A stretch of 64,000 nucleotides of DNA from Cellulomonas shaoxiangyii (GCF_004798685.1 NZ_CP039291.1:682001-746000); one strand, 5' to 3'; shown: positions 26,169 to 34,715, numbered from the stretch's first letter. The notes: a model not told the origin generated them from the sequence alone. Translations and numbers: made by a program.

Positions 26169-26645
26169 TCACGGCCGACGCGGGAAGCTGATGCGCATCA
26201 GCCGGCTCTCGGCCCAGTCCTCGAGCCGGGTCGGCCGGATGGTGCCGGGGTCGTGGGGCTGGTTGAGGTCCGCGACGATCTCCGCCAGCACGGCCTGACG
26301 TTCCGCGGCGTCGGTGACCGGCGTGGCATGGGCGGGCAGGTCGGCACGGATCCCGTTCTTGAGGTGGAAGGTGAAGTCGGGTTCGGCGAGCAGGTTCGCG
26401 TGCCAGTCGGTCGCCCCACCGCCGGCGCCGCTGCACAGGTAGGTCGCGCCCGCGGCCCGGTAGAAGAAGATCTCGATGCGGCGTGGTCGGCCGGTGCGGC
26501 GTCCCCGCGTGGTGATGTCGATGATCCGTTCCCTGCTGCCCGCGGCGGGGGTGATCTCGATGGCACGCCGGACGGGATCGGGCAGGTGCGCCAGAGACGC
26601 GTCGCGCACGGAGTCGCCGGCTCCGGTCACGTGCGGCGTGCTCAT
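26169..26645 (-). CDS. F420-dependent (DUF385) nitroreductase-family protein
   Basis: The 158-aa protein has the split-barrel fold of deazaflavin-dependent nitroreductases (Ddn type). Cues are RIIDITTRGRRTGRPRRIEIFFYRAAGATYLCSGAGGGATDWHANLLAEPDFTFHLKNG, of which GRRTGRPRRIEIFF and ATDWHANLLAEP are the usual motifs. It probably uses F420H2 for reduction. The ATG overlaps the upstream SDR stop by 4 nt, so the two enzymes form an operon regulated by the divergent TetR. Confidence 0.9.
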   Translation of the reverse strand: MSTPHVTGAGDSVRDASLAHLPDPVRRAIEITPAAGSRERIIDITTRGRRTGRPRRIEIFFYRAAGATYLCSGAGGGATDWHANLLAEPDFTFHLKNGIRADLPAHATPVTDAAERQAVLAEIVADLNQPHDPGTIRPTRLEDWAESRLMRISFPRRP

Positions 26646-27421
26646 GCGGTCTCGGCCTGGAGGGCGGGGCCGAGGAGGAGCCCGCCGTCGATGACGTACT
26701 CCGACCCGGTGATGAACGCCGCGTCCGACGACGCGAGGAACAGCAGGAGCCGGGTGACGTCGGTCGGCTCCCCGAGTCGGGGGATCGCGAACGGCGCGGG
26801 CGAGTAGAAGTCCGCGATCGCCGTGGTGGCGCCGGCCGCCGGCTCGTGGATGAAGGGGGTCGCGATCACGCCGGGGTGGATGGTGTTCACGCGGATGTTG
26901 TCGCGGCCGAGCTCGAGCGCCGCCGTCCGGGTGAGTCCCCGCACGGCCCACTTGCTGGCGACGTACGGCGCGTAGTGCGCCGTGCCACCCAGGGCCATGG
27001 TCGAGGCGATGTTGACGATGGCTCCCCCCACCGCCCGGCGCAGGGCGGGAGTGGCGACCTTGATCCCGAGGAAGGTCCCCGTGAGGTTGACGTCGAGGAT
27101 GCGCGACCACGTGGCCGGGTCCGTCTGCTCGATCGGCGCCGGCGGGTTCTGCACGCCGGCGTTGTTGACGAGCACGTTCAGGGCGCCGAAGGCGCTCTCG
27201 GCGGCGTGCACGGCGGCGGACCACGAGCTCTCGTCCCGCACGTCGAGGTGGGTGAAGAGAGCACGGGTCCCGAGCTCGTCGACCAGGGCGGCGCCACGTT
27301 CGGCGTCGATGCCCCCGATCACCACGTTCGCTCCCTCCGCGTGGAAGGCGCGCACGTGGCTGGAGCCCTGTCCGCCGGTCCCGCCGGTCACGAGCACGGT
27401 CTGGTTGTCGAAGCGGGGCAT
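26642..27421 (-). CDS. Short-chain dehydrogenase/reductase
   Basis: The 259-aa classical SDR has cofactor motif TGGTGGQG (12-19) and NNAG (86-89). The catalytic residues are Ser140 (NIAST), Tyr153 and Lys157 (YVASK), and the C-terminus is typical (SEYVIDGGLLLG). It resembles 3-alpha/20-beta-hydroxysteroid dehydrogenase-like SDRs of actinobacteria, but the substrate is unknown. AAGGA (27430-27434) supports ATG 27421 rather than the ATG at 27460. First gene of a two-gene operon with an F420-type reductase. Confidence 0.93.
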   Translation of the reverse strand: MPRFDNQTVLVTGGTGGQGSSHVRAFHAEGANVVIGGIDAERGAALVDELGTRALFTHLDVRDESSWSAAVHAAESAFGALNVLVNNAGVQNPPAPIEQTDPATWSRILDVNLTGTFLGIKVATPALRRAVGGAIVNIASTMALGGTAHYAPYVASKWAVRGLTRTAALELGRDNIRVNTIHPGVIATPFIHEPAAGATTAIADFYSPAPFAIPRLGEPTDVTRLLLFLASSDAAFITGSEYVIDGGLLLGPALQAETA

Positions 27422-27480
27422 CAGGTGGTCCTTCGGTCCGTGGTGGATGACCGCGATCACCCGTGATGAGCGGCGGCCAG

Positions 27481-27502
27481 TGGTGAGCCGTGCGACTCAC
27501 CA
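27481..27502. promoter_or_regulatory. TetR operator candidate TGGTGAG-N8-CTCACCA
   Basis: Perfect 7-bp arms with an 8-bp spacer lie just downstream of the predicted start of the leftward SDR transcript and ~65 bp before tetR. A related half-site (CCACTCACC, 27542-27550) sits near the tetR -10. Confidence 0.75.
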
Positions 27503-27511
27503 TCGCCCCGG

Positions 27512-27540
27512 ACACTAGGTCGACGCCGGAGGCGAGTCAA
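27512..27540 (-). promoter_or_regulatory. Sigma-70-type promoter of the SDR/F420 operon
   Basis: On the minus strand, TTGACT (27540-27535), a 17-nt spacer and TAGTGT (27517-27512) form a near-consensus promoter. The predicted start near 27505 is next to the operator at 27481-27502. Confidence 0.7.
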
Positions 27541-27553
27541 GCCACTCACCTCG

Positions 27554-27559
27554 TATGCT
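27554..27559 (+). promoter_or_regulatory. -10 element TATGCT, leaderless tetR
   Basis: TATGCT ends 6 nt before the ATG at 27566, and no SD sequence is present. This fits a leaderless mRNA. Confidence 0.6.
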
Positions 27560-27565
27560 CGGCCC

Positions 27566-28204
27566 ATGAGCAGCGTCGTGACGACGTACCACCAGCGCGT
27601 CGCCCAGGAGAAGCGGGACCTGATCGTCACGGCCGCGACCGCCCTGTTCCTCGAGCTGGGCTACGACCGGACGTCGCTGGCGCGGATCGCCGATCGCGCG
27701 GGCGTCTCGCGCGCCACCCTGTTCAAGCAGTTCCCGACCAAGGCCGCCCTGTTCGACGCCATCGTGACCGAGTCCTGGTCGACCGCGGACGACGCGGATC
27801 CGCCGCCGGCAGGCGACCTCGTCGACGGGCTCAGCACCATCGGCCGCCGGTACGCCGAGCTGTTGGGCCGCCCCCGGATGACCGACCTGTTCCGGATCGT
27901 CATCGCCGAGCTGCCGCGGTTCCCCGAGCTGGCCCACGCGCAGTTCTCGCACGGGAAGATGCCCTACTTCGAGTCCGTGCGCAGGTACCTCCTGGCCGAG
28001 CACGAGGCGGGAACGGTGCGGGTCGACGACGTGGACCTCGCAGCCACCCAGTTCCTCGGCATGATCTCCAACTACGTCTTCTGGCCGACGCTCCTCGTGC
28101 CGGGCTGGGAGGTGAGCGCCGAACGCGTCGCCGAGGTGGTCGACGAGGCGGTCCGCACCGTCGTCGCCCGGTACGCCGTGACCGGACCAGGGGCGTCCAC
28201 GTGA
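27566..28204 (+). CDS. TetR-family transcriptional regulator
   Basis: The 212-aa protein has a TetR helix-turn-helix at ~17-62 (TALFLELGYDRTSLARIADRAGVSRATLFKQFPTK, key part SLARIADRAGVSRATLFKQF) and an all-helical ligand domain. It is divergent from the SDR/F420 operon, with a perfect 22-bp operator candidate in between, so it most likely represses that operon and itself. A GTG overlaps its stop (GTGA) but opens only a 12-codon frame. Confidence 0.92.
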   Translation: MSSVVTTYHQRVAQEKRDLIVTAATALFLELGYDRTSLARIADRAGVSRATLFKQFPTKAALFDAIVTESWSTADDADPPPAGDLVDGLSTIGRRYAELLGRPRMTDLFRIVIAELPRFPELAHAQFSHGKMPYFESVRRYLLAEHEAGTVRVDDVDLAATQFLGMISNYVFWPTLLVPGWEVSAERVAEVVDEAVRTVVARYAVTGPGAST

Positions 28205-28318
28205 CCCTGGTCGACACCTTCCGCGAGATCACCGGCTGAACGCGCTCGGCCCCCATCTTCTGCGCGGTGCGGGGCACCGGCGCACGATGGAGGGAGCCGA
28301 GCAGGGGGAGGGGTCGTC

Positions 28319-29086
28319 GTGCAGGGTCTGGGTGAGGGACGCGTCCATCTGATCACGGGCGGGGCGGGCGGGATCGGCCGTGCCACGGCGGAGGTGCTGG
28401 CGCGCGCGGGCGGTCGCGTCGTGATCACCGACGTCGACGAGGCGGCAGGGGTGCGCGTGGCCGAGGAGGTCGCGCGCGAGACCGGCGGCGTGACGCGGTT
28501 CGACCCGCTGGACGTCGCCGACCCCGACGCCGTCCGCAGCCTGGCGGACCGGCTCGAGGAGGACGGCTGGCCCGTGCACGGGCTCATGGCCAACGCCGGC
28601 ATCGCGCCGTCGTCACCGGCGACGGACTACTCCGACGAGCTGTGGCGTCGCACGATCGGGATCAACCTCGACGGCGTCTTCTGGTGCTGCCGCGACTTCG
28701 GGCGGCGCATGGTCGAGCGCGGTGCGGGGACCGTCGTCATCACGTCGTCCATCGCCGGGTACGGGGTCGTCTCGCCGGAGACGCACGCGGCCTACGGCGC
28801 GACGAAGGCGGCGGTAGGGCACCTCGCGGAGCTCCTGGGCGTCGAGTGGGCGAGCACGGGGGTGCGCGTCAACTCGGTCGCACCGGGCTACACGGCGACG
28901 CCGATCCTCGACCGCCTGCGCGAGGAGTCGCCCGACACCTACCAGCAGTGGCTCGCGCGCATCCCGACGGGCCGGCTGAACACCCCCGCGGAGATCGCCA
29001 ACGCCACCGCCTTCCTCATGTCCGACCTGGCCAGCGGCATCACGGGCGCCGTGCTGCGCGTGGACGGCGGGTACGGCGCGCGCTGA
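28319..29086 (+). CDS. Short-chain dehydrogenase/reductase
   Basis: The 255-aa classical SDR has TGGAGGIG (13-20), ANAG (91-94), Ser143/144 (ITSSIAG), Tyr159-x3-Lys163 (YGATK) and a C-terminal ITGAVLRVDGGYGAR. The Asp at the end of strand 2 (VVITDVD) favours NAD(H). The GTG start has a strong purine-rich SD (GGGGGAGGGG, 28303-28312). Its gene is downstream of tetR but has its own leader, so co-regulation is uncertain. The substrate is unknown. Confidence 0.92.
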   Translation: MQGLGEGRVHLITGGAGGIGRATAEVLARAGGRVVITDVDEAAGVRVAEEVARETGGVTRFDPLDVADPDAVRSLADRLEEDGWPVHGLMANAGIAPSSPATDYSDELWRRTIGINLDGVFWCCRDFGRRMVERGAGTVVITSSIAGYGVVSPETHAAYGATKAAVGHLAELLGVEWASTGVRVNSVAPGYTATPILDRLREESPDTYQQWLARIPTGRLNTPAEIANATAFLMSDLASGITGAVLRVDGGYGAR

Positions 29087-29217
29087 CGCGCCGGCGGCCC
29101 GCGAGCACGTCGCCCGGGCCGGGGAGCGGTCCTGATCCGCGGGCACGGGCGCCCCGCCGTGCTGTCGCCGTGCGAGGCTGTGCAGGTACCAGCAGCACTC
29201 GCGACAGGAGCACCCGC

Positions 29218-30009
29218 GTGGTCGACCTCGCCTATGTGATCGCCGGGTCCGAGGCCACCGGCGGTGCCGGCATCCAGGCGGACCTGAGGACCTTCCAGGC
29301 GCTGGGCGCCTTCGGCCTCGGGACGGTGACCTGCGTGGTCTCGTTCGACCCCGCGAACGACTGGGGGCACCGGTTCTTCCCGGTCCCGGCCGACGTGATC
29401 GCGGCGCAGATCGAGGCCGCGACGGCCGCGTACGCGCTCGACGTCGTGAAGATCGGCATGCTCGGCACGCCCGCGACCATCGAGGTCGTCGCCGAGGGGC
29501 TGCGGTCGCAGCCGTGGCGGCACGTGGTGCTCGACCCGGTGCTCATCTGCAAGGGCCAGGAGCCCGGTGCGGCGCTCGACACCGACAACGCGCTCCGTGA
29601 GCACGTCGTGCCGCTCGCGACGGTGGTGACGCCCAACCTGTTCGAGGCCCGGGCGCTGTCCGGCATGGAGACGATCGAGACCGTCGAGCAGCTCACCGAG
29701 GCGGCGCGGCGCATCCAGCAGCTCGGCCCGCGCTACGTCGTCGCCAAGGGCGGGGTCGAGCTGCCCGGGGACGACGCCGTGGACGTGCTGGTGGACGGCG
29801 ACGAGGTCACGGTCCTGGCGACCCCGAAGGTCGGCCGTGCGCGCGTCGCGGGCGCCGGCTGCACGCTGGCGGCCGCGATCACCGCGGAGCTGGCGAAGGG
29901 TGCCGAGGTCGGCGCCGCCGTCGCGCGCGCGAAGGAGTTCGTCACCGCCGGCATCGAGCGCCGCGTGGCGGGGCGGGCGCCGTTCGAGGTGGTCCGGCAG
30001 GGCGCCTGA
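29218..30009 (+). CDS. pdxK: Pyridoxal/pyridoxine kinase (ThiD-like PdxK)
   Basis: The 263-aa ribokinase-fold enzyme phosphorylates vitamin B6 vitamers for the PLP salvage pathway. IAGSEATGGAGIQADLRTFQ is the substrate-binding start, and VTPNLFEA and VAGAGCTLAAAI the ATP/anion-hole end. Cys111 (ICKG, in the lid) and Cys215 (GAGC) fall where ThiD-like pyridoxal kinases of Gram-positives have their two conserved cysteines, which separates them from true HMP-phosphate kinases. AGGAG (29205-29210) precedes GTG 29218. Monocistronic; followed by a hairpin. Confidence 0.88.
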   Translation: MVDLAYVIAGSEATGGAGIQADLRTFQALGAFGLGTVTCVVSFDPANDWGHRFFPVPADVIAAQIEAATAAYALDVVKIGMLGTPATIEVVAEGLRSQPWRHVVLDPVLICKGQEPGAALDTDNALREHVVPLATVVTPNLFEARALSGMETIETVEQLTEAARRIQQLGPRYVVAKGGVELPGDDAVDVLVDGDEVTVLATPKVGRARVAGAGCTLAAAITAELAKGAEVGAAVARAKEFVTAGIERRVAGRAPFEVVRQGA

Positions 30010-30023
30010 GCGCTCGGCCGGGA

Positions 30024-30050
30024 CGCCCGCCGGTGCCCGTGCGGCGGGCG
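30024..30050. terminator. Hairpin between pdxK and vapC
   Basis: The 9-bp stem CGCCCGCCG/CGGCGGGCG with a 9-nt loop lies in the 68-bp gap between convergent genes. Confidence 0.65.
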
Positions 30051-30077
30051 GGCGGCCGGCGTCGGGACCGCGCGCGG

Positions 30078-30446
30078 TCAGCGGATCAGCCGCACGCGCG
30101 GGTCGTCCTTCCACGCCGTGTCGGCGGTGACGACCGTCGCGTCCAGCCGGTCGCCGAGCGCCAGGCAGAACCGGTCGCCGAGGGAGAGCCCCGACCCGCG
30201 GACCCACCGGCGGGCGGCCCGCTCCGCGTCGGCCGTCGTCGCGTCGTGGACCGTCAGCCCGTAGCCGGCCAGCAGGGCGGCGGCGACGGGCCAGTCCCCA
30301 CCCGCCGCGCGCACCTTCTGGGCGGTCTCGGACCAGTTGACGGTGGAGCAGGCGGCGTCGTCGGCGAGCGCCTCCTCGACGGCGTCCGCGCCGGGCTCGC
30401 CGCCGAGGAAGGCCAGGAGCGCGGACGCGTCGAGCACGGTCGTCAC
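30078..30446 (-). CDS. vapC: VapC-family PIN-domain ribonuclease toxin
   Basis: The 122-aa protein has the complete acidic quartet of PIN nucleases: D6 (VLDASALLA), E40 (NWSETAQK), D91 (LGDRFCLA) and D109 (VTADTAW). It should cleave specific RNAs with Mg2+ or Mn2+ when freed from VapB. The GTG start overlaps the antitoxin stop by 4 nt. The antitoxin lies upstream, as usual for the family. Confidence 0.93.
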   Translation of the reverse strand: MTTVLDASALLAFLGGEPGADAVEEALADDAACSTVNWSETAQKVRAAGGDWPVAAALLAGYGLTVHDATTADAERAARRWVRGSGLSLGDRFCLALGDRLDATVVTADTAWKDDPRVRLIR

Positions 30447-30688
30447 GCGGCGTCCTCGCGCTGGGCGGCTGCGCGCCGTTCGGTGAGGAGCGCGTCGACG
30501 AGGTTCGTGCCGGCCAGCTGCGTCCGCAGGTGGTCACGTGCCTGGTCGCGCGTCATGACGACGAGTCCGCTGCCCGTCTCGACGAGGACCAGCGGCGCGC
30601 CCGCGTCGAGCCCGGTGCGCGCCCGGAGCTCGGCGGGGATGACGAGCCGACCGCGGTCGCCCATCGTGATGGCGTACGTCCCACTCAT
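30443..30688 (-). CDS. vapB: VapB-type AbrB/SpoVT antitoxin
   Basis: The 81-aa protein has an AbrB swapped-hairpin domain at the N-terminus (YAITMGDRGRLVIPAELRARTGLDAG). A helical C-terminus (RDHLRTQLAGTNLVDALLTERR) follows, which should thread the VapC active site. A -10 TACGTT ends 6 nt before the ATG, so the transcript is probably leaderless and autoregulated. Confidence 0.92.
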   Translation of the reverse strand: MSGTYAITMGDRGRLVIPAELRARTGLDAGAPLVLVETGSGLVVMTRDQARDHLRTQLAGTNLVDALLTERRAAAQREDAA

Positions 30689-30694
30689 CCATCG

Positions 30695-30700
30695 AACGTA
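30695..30700 (-). promoter_or_regulatory. -10 element TACGTT, leaderless vapBC
   Basis: On the minus strand TACGTT is followed by 6 nt and the vapB ATG. No SD is present. Confidence 0.55.
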
Positions 30701-30813
30701 CCATCGGCGGTTCGGCGATGGGATGCGGAGACGGCTCCGCCCCGCGCCGGAACCCCCAGGTGGGGGCCCGGCACGGGGCGGAGGTCGGGGCCGTAGCCCG
30801 GCCCGACGCGCGA

Positions 30814-32382
30814 CTACCGCTGGAGCGTCAGCAGGCCCGGCCGGTACGGCAGGCGACCGTAGTCACCACCGGAGCTCGGCGAACGGCCCTGGTAGAGCAG
30901 CTGCAGGTTGCACGGGTCGACCGTCATCGTCTGGTCGGCGTTGGTGCGCAGCAGCTCACCGTGGCTGATGTCGTTGGTCCACGTGGCGCCGCTGTTGACC
31001 TTGCCGGCGAACGGGTTGTTCTCCGTCGCGGCCTGCGGGGTCCACGAGCCGTTCAGGCTGGTGGCCGTGAACGAGCGGAAGTAGCGGCCCTGCGAGCCGA
31101 TGGCCTCGACGATCATGAGGTACCGGCTCTGGCCCTGGAGCTTGTAGACCTGGACCGCCTCGAACAGGTTGTTCGTCGTGTCGCTCATGACGATCGTCGA
31201 CGACGAGCCGAAGCTGCCCGGGAAGTTCCCGATGGGCATGCTGGCCCGGTAGATCTTGCCGTTGTCGCCGGCGAAGAACAGGTACATGTTCTGCCCGTCA
31301 CCGATGAGCGCCTGGTCGATCGGCCCGGTGCTGGAGCCGGTGATGCTGCCCGAGAACAGCGTCTGGGGCGCCGACCAGCTGTTCACGTTGGTGGGGTTCG
31401 TCGACGTCCGGTAGGAGAAGGCGGGCCCGCCCCACTGGTACGCCAGCACCCAGATGCTCTTGGGCGCGAAGTAGAACAGCGACGGCGCGACGGCGCTGAA
31501 CGGCATCGCGTTCTGGCTGGCCGACGCCATCTGCGACCAGTTCGTGAACAGGCCGAAGTTCATCGAGCCCCAGGACTCGCCGTTGTCGTGCGTCGTGGCG
31601 TAGACGAGCTGCTGCCCGTTGTACGGCGCGACCGTGAAGTCCTTGAGCGAGGCCCAGCCCGATCGCGGGGTGGCGAGCACGCCCGAGGACGACCAGCGGT
31701 AGGTCGACGGGAGCGAGCAGGTGCCCGTCGGGGGAGGCGTGGTCGGCGACGGCGTGGGTGTCGTGGTGGGCGACGGCGTGGGCGTGGTGGGCGGCGGCGT
31801 GGTCCCGCTCCCGACCCGCACGAGCTGCCACTGCTGGTTGTTCCCGCCCCAGCTCGTGTACTGGACGATGTTGGCGCCGTCGGCGGTCGAGGCGCCCTGC
31901 ACCTCGACGGCCTTGCCGGACTGGCGGCTGACCAGGGTCACGTAGCCGCCGGCGGCGTCCTGGAGCCGGAACTGCTGGTTGGTCTGGTTGCGGTCGGTGT
32001 ACTGGACGATCGCGGCGCCGTCGGCGGTGGACCAGTTGTAGACGTCGAGCACCTTGCCCGAGAGCCGCGACTTGATCCGGTAGTAGCCGTCCCCGGAGTC
32101 GACGAACTGCCACTGCTGCTGGGCGCCGTCGTTGCGGGTCCACTGGGTGATCCGGGCGCCGTCGGCGGTCGAGAGGTTGTACACGTCGAGGGCCTTGCCG
32201 CTCCCGCGGTTGACCAGCACGTACGACGCGCTCGGGTCGACGGTCGCCGCGGACGCGGCCGGCGCGGTGGCCAACGAGATCGCGGTCGCCGACAGGGCTG
32301 TCGCCGCCGCCACGAGCACGGCGGCCCAGCGTCGACGTCCTCGCACCGGGCTCGCGGCCCCGGGTGCACGTGCTGGTCTCAT
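30814..32382 (-). CDS. Secreted GH62 alpha-L-arabinofuranosidase with N-terminal CBM13
   Basis: The 522-aa protein has a long signal peptide (~1-46, APAASA). A CBM13 beta-trefoil follows at ~50-190, with three ALDVYN-like or VEVQG lobes each ending in QQW/QQF. Then come a Pro/Thr linker (~193-222) and GH62 (~225-522). Expected catalytic residues can be seen: Asp in [11 protein letters not shown] (base), Asp in [12 protein letters not shown] and Glu in DISHGELLR (acid). GH62 enzymes remove single arabinofuranose branches from arabinoxylan or arabinan. AAGGAGAG precedes ATG 32382. A lac-operator-like sequence lies upstream, as for the GH43 gene at 809, so the two may belong to one regulon. Confidence 0.94.
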   Translation of the reverse strand: MRPARAPGAASPVRGRRRWAAVLVAAATALSATAISLATAPAASAATVDPSASYVLVNRGSGKALDVYNLSTADGARITQWTRNDGAQQQWQFVDSGDGYYRIKSRLSGKVLDVYNWSTADGAAIVQYTDRNQTNQQFRLQDAAGGYVTLVSRQSGKAVEVQGASTADGANIVQYTSWGGNNQQWQLVRVGSGTTPPPTTPTPSPTTTPTPSPTTPPPTGTCSLPSTYRWSSSGVLATPRSGWASLKDFTVAPYNGQQLVYATTHDNGESWGSMNFGLFTNWSQMASASQNAMPFSAVAPSLFYFAPKSIWVLAYQWGGPAFSYRTSTNPTNVNSWSAPQTLFSGSITGSSTGPIDQALIGDGQNMYLFFAGDNGKIYRASMPIGNFPGSFGSSSTIVMSDTTNNLFEAVQVYKLQGQSRYLMIVEAIGSQGRYFRSFTATSLNGSWTPQAATENNPFAGKVNSGATWTNDISHGELLRTNADQTMTVDPCNLQLLYQGRSPSSGGDYGRLPYRPGLLTLQR

Positions 32383-32505
32383 GCTGCTCTCCTTCGAGTC
32401 ATCAGAGCGAACCGTCGGCGGCGGTGCCGTCGGTTGGTGCCCAGCGGTGCGGACCACGAGGGTCTGCACCGATGTAGGCGCCGTCGCGGCCGGACTCCGG
32501 CCGCG

Positions 32506-32525
32506 AATTGTGAGCCTTAACATTG
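32506..32525. promoter_or_regulatory. lac-operator-like site upstream of GH62
   Basis: AATTGTGAGCCTTAACATTG shares its first ten bases with E. coli lacO1, followed by a TAACA half-site offset by one base. It is 124 bp upstream of the GH62 start. On the minus strand CACAAT within it could be part of the -10, so binding would block transcription. Confidence 0.55.
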
Positions 32526-32788
32526 CAGCGCCGGACGGGCCCGGATGAAGGGGTTCGCCCGAGGGTTAAACGATTCGGAGCACCCGGACGCGTGCCGGCG
32601 CGGCGCGTCGGCCGCGACGACAGCCCCGCCGCGGACGCCCCCTGCTGCCGCGGCGCCCGGCGTCCGGCGCGGAGGGTCGCCCGTCGAGGGCGGCGTGCCG
32701 CTACGCCGAACGGGTGCATCGGCCGACCGGCCGGCGGCCCGGAGCGTGCCGGTGGCCACACCCCGGGGCGGGCGCGCGCACCCGTTGC

Positions 32789-32794
32789 TACGGT
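32789..32794 (+). promoter_or_regulatory. -10 element TACGGT, leaderless transcript
   Basis: TACGGT ends 7 nt before GTG 32802. There is no SD. Confidence 0.5.
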
Positions 32795-32801
32795 CCGCCG
32801 C

Positions 32802-33500
32802 GTGCCCCCCACCACCGCAGGTGTCCGTGACCGCTCCGCGCCCAGGGCCTGGGAGCGCCGTTGGCGTCCCGTCGGCTACCTCGCCGTCGCCCTCGTCTGG
32901 TGGGTGCTGACGGCGATCACGCTCACCGCGGTGCTCTACCTGGCCGTGGCGGCGGCGCTCGGTGTGTTCCCGCCGTTGTCGCAGACGCTGCCCGAACAGC
33001 TCGCGGACCCGCAGGAGGCCGTCGCGTTCGCGATCTGCGTGCCCCTGCTCGCGGCCCTCTTCGGTCCGCTCTGCTGGTACCTGCCGACGCTCTGCTGGCC
33101 GTGCGCCGTGCTCGCGTCCGTCTACGTGCAGCGCAGCCTGCGGCCCGGCTACGCGGACGAGCGGCTGTCGCGGACGGAGCACGCCGTCGGCACGTTCGGG
33201 CCCGCGACGGTGACGGCGACGGCGCTGTCGCTGCAGCCGGTGCGCGAGTCACGCGTCACCCGCGCCGTGATGTGCGCCTACGTCTCGGCGTGGTCGCCCC
33301 GGGGTCGGCAGCTGCGCGCCACCCTGCCGACCGGTGCGGCGTACCTGCTGTTCTTCGGTGCCCACGCGTGGCCGACGCACGGCGTCGTGCGGTGGCTGCT
33401 GGTGGCCGCGTCGGCCGCCCTGCTCGCCGTGAGCGTGGTCGGGGTCGTCCGGGAGACCCGTCGCCGCTTCGCGGCCCCCGCCGTCCCGACCGGCGCCTGA
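32802..33500 (+). CDS. Hypothetical multi-pass membrane protein
   Basis: The 232-aa protein begins VPPTTAGVRDRSAPRAWERRW. It has about four or five transmembrane helices (~22-55, ~72-110, ~178-200 and ~205-222 are clearest) and a cytosolic stretch in between. I recognise no family. The start is set at GTG 32802 from the leaderless -10 and because sequence upstream is shadow-like and Arg-rich. Confidence 0.65.
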   Translation: MPPTTAGVRDRSAPRAWERRWRPVGYLAVALVWWVLTAITLTAVLYLAVAAALGVFPPLSQTLPEQLADPQEAVAFAICVPLLAALFGPLCWYLPTLCWPCAVLASVYVQRSLRPGYADERLSRTEHAVGTFGPATVTATALSLQPVRESRVTRAVMCAYVSAWSPRGRQLRATLPTGAAYLLFFGAHAWPTHGVVRWLLVAASAALLAVSVVGVVRETRRRFAAPAVPTGA

Positions 33501-33577
33501 GCCGCCGACGGTCGCAGGCGCCGCGACCGGGCGGGCCCCGTCCGCGGCCGTCGCGAGCACCACCGCCCGCCGACGCC

Positions 33578-33583
33578 TAGCCT
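33578..33583 (+). promoter_or_regulatory. -10 element TAGCCT of the DUF808 gene
   Basis: TAGCCT lies 52 bp before ATG 33635, with SD GGAAGGTGA between. Confidence 0.35.
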
Positions 33584-33634
33584 GTCCCCGGCGCACCCGA
33601 CCGGTCCGCGCCGACGCACGACGGAAGGTGACCC

Positions 33635-34579
33635 ATGCCCGGCGGTCTCGCAGCACTCCTCGACGACGTCGCAGCCCTCGCGAAGATCGCGGCGGCGTCC
33701 ATCGACGACGTCGGCGCGGCCGCGGGTCGCGCGGGCGCCAAGGCGGCGGGGGTCGTCATCGACGACACGGCGGTGACGCCGCGGTACCTGCACGGCGCGA
33801 GCGCCAACCGCGAGCTGCCGATGATCTGGGCGATCGCGCGCGGGTCGCTGCGCAACAAGCTGCTGATCATCCTGCCGGTGGCGCTGCTGCTCAGCCAGTT
33901 CCTGCCGTGGCTGCTCACCCCGATCCTCATGCTCGGCGGCACGTACCTCGCGTTCGAGGGCGCCGAGAAGGTGTGGGAGGCGGTCAGCGGCAAGGACGCC
34001 GAGAAGGCGCCGGTCACCGCGCCGGAGCAGGGGCCCGAGGCGGAGAAGAAGATGGTGTCCGGCGCGATCCGGACCGACCTGATCCTGTCCGCCGAGATCA
34101 TGGTCATCTCGCTCAACGAGGTCGCGGACCAGCCCTTCGTCTCCCGGGCGATCACGCTCGCCGTCGTCGCCCTGCTGATCACCGCGCTCGTCTACGGCGT
34201 CGTCGCGCTCATCGTGAAGATGGACGACATCGGCCTGCGCCTCGCCAAGACCCGCAGCGGCGCGGTCGCCGGGCTCGGGCGCGGTCTGGTCACCGCGATG
34301 CCGAAGGTGATGGCGGTGCTGTCCACGGTCGGCATCGCGGCCATGCTGTGGGTCGGCGGCCACATCCTCCTCGTCGGCGTCGACGAGCTCGGCTGGCACG
34401 GGCTGTACGACGTCGTGCACCACCTGGAGGAGGCCGTGCACGGGGTCGCCGGGGTGGGCGGGTTCCTCGCGTGGCTCGTCAACACGCTCGCGTCCGCGCT
34501 GATCGGGCTGCTCGTCGGCGCGGTCGTCGCGTTCGTCGTCCACCAGATCCACAAGCGGCGCGCGCACGCCGCGCACTGA
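33635..34579 (+). CDS. DUF808 family membrane protein (YedI-like)
   Basis: The 314-aa protein matches the DUF808/YedI family along its length. The N-terminus GGLAALLDDVAALAKIAAASIDDVGAAAGRAGAKAAGVVIDDTAVTPRY is diagnostic (key part LLDDVAALAKIAAASIDD), then ANRELPMIWAIARGSLRNKLLIILP and several transmembrane helices. The function of this conserved family is unknown. The SD is strong. Possible terminator at 34666-34691. Confidence 0.93.
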   Translation: MPGGLAALLDDVAALAKIAAASIDDVGAAAGRAGAKAAGVVIDDTAVTPRYLHGASANRELPMIWAIARGSLRNKLLIILPVALLLSQFLPWLLTPILMLGGTYLAFEGAEKVWEAVSGKDAEKAPVTAPEQGPEAEKKMVSGAIRTDLILSAEIMVISLNEVADQPFVSRAITLAVVALLITALVYGVVALIVKMDDIGLRLAKTRSGAVAGLGRGLVTAMPKVMAVLSTVGIAAMLWVGGHILLVGVDELGWHGLYDVVHHLEEAVHGVAGVGGFLAWLVNTLASALIGLLVGAVVAFVVHQIHKRRAHAAH

Positions 34580-34665
34580 GGGGCGCGCGCGACGCCGGGC
34601 GCACGTCCCGCCGGCCGGGGGTCAGCCGCGCGCCGCGCGGGCGTGCCGCGCCCACCGCGCTGCTC

Positions 34666-34691
34666 CCGCCCCGGACCCCTGGTCCGGGCGG
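34666..34691 (+). terminator. Bulged hairpin after DUF808
   Basis: CCGGACC/GGTCCGG with a 3-nt loop is extended by CCGCC/GGCGG across a one-base bulge. It ends 24 bp before the next gene. Confidence 0.5.
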
Positions 34692-34715
34692 GGTGCGGTC
34701 TGGGAGCATCCGCCC

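Larger units (their letters stand above)
32383..32801. other. 419-bp promoter region between divergent GH62 and membrane-protein genes
   Basis: No gene is convincing here. It contains a 10-bp hairpin with a 3-nt loop (32484-32506), the lac-like operator (32506-32525), GTTAAACGATTC (32565-32576) and the -10 of the rightward gene (32789-32794). An open frame runs through it but is Arg-rich and lacks a plausible start. Confidence 0.6.

Noticed and set aside
29218..30009. HMP-phosphate kinase (ThiD) assignment
   Set aside because: The two conserved cysteines at 111 and 215 and lack of thiamine genes fit ThiD-like pyridoxal kinase better.
32523..32801. N-terminal extension of the 32802 membrane protein
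   Set aside because: The extension is Arg/Pro/Ala-rich, has no SD and overlaps the divergent promoter. A leaderless start at 32802 is better supported.
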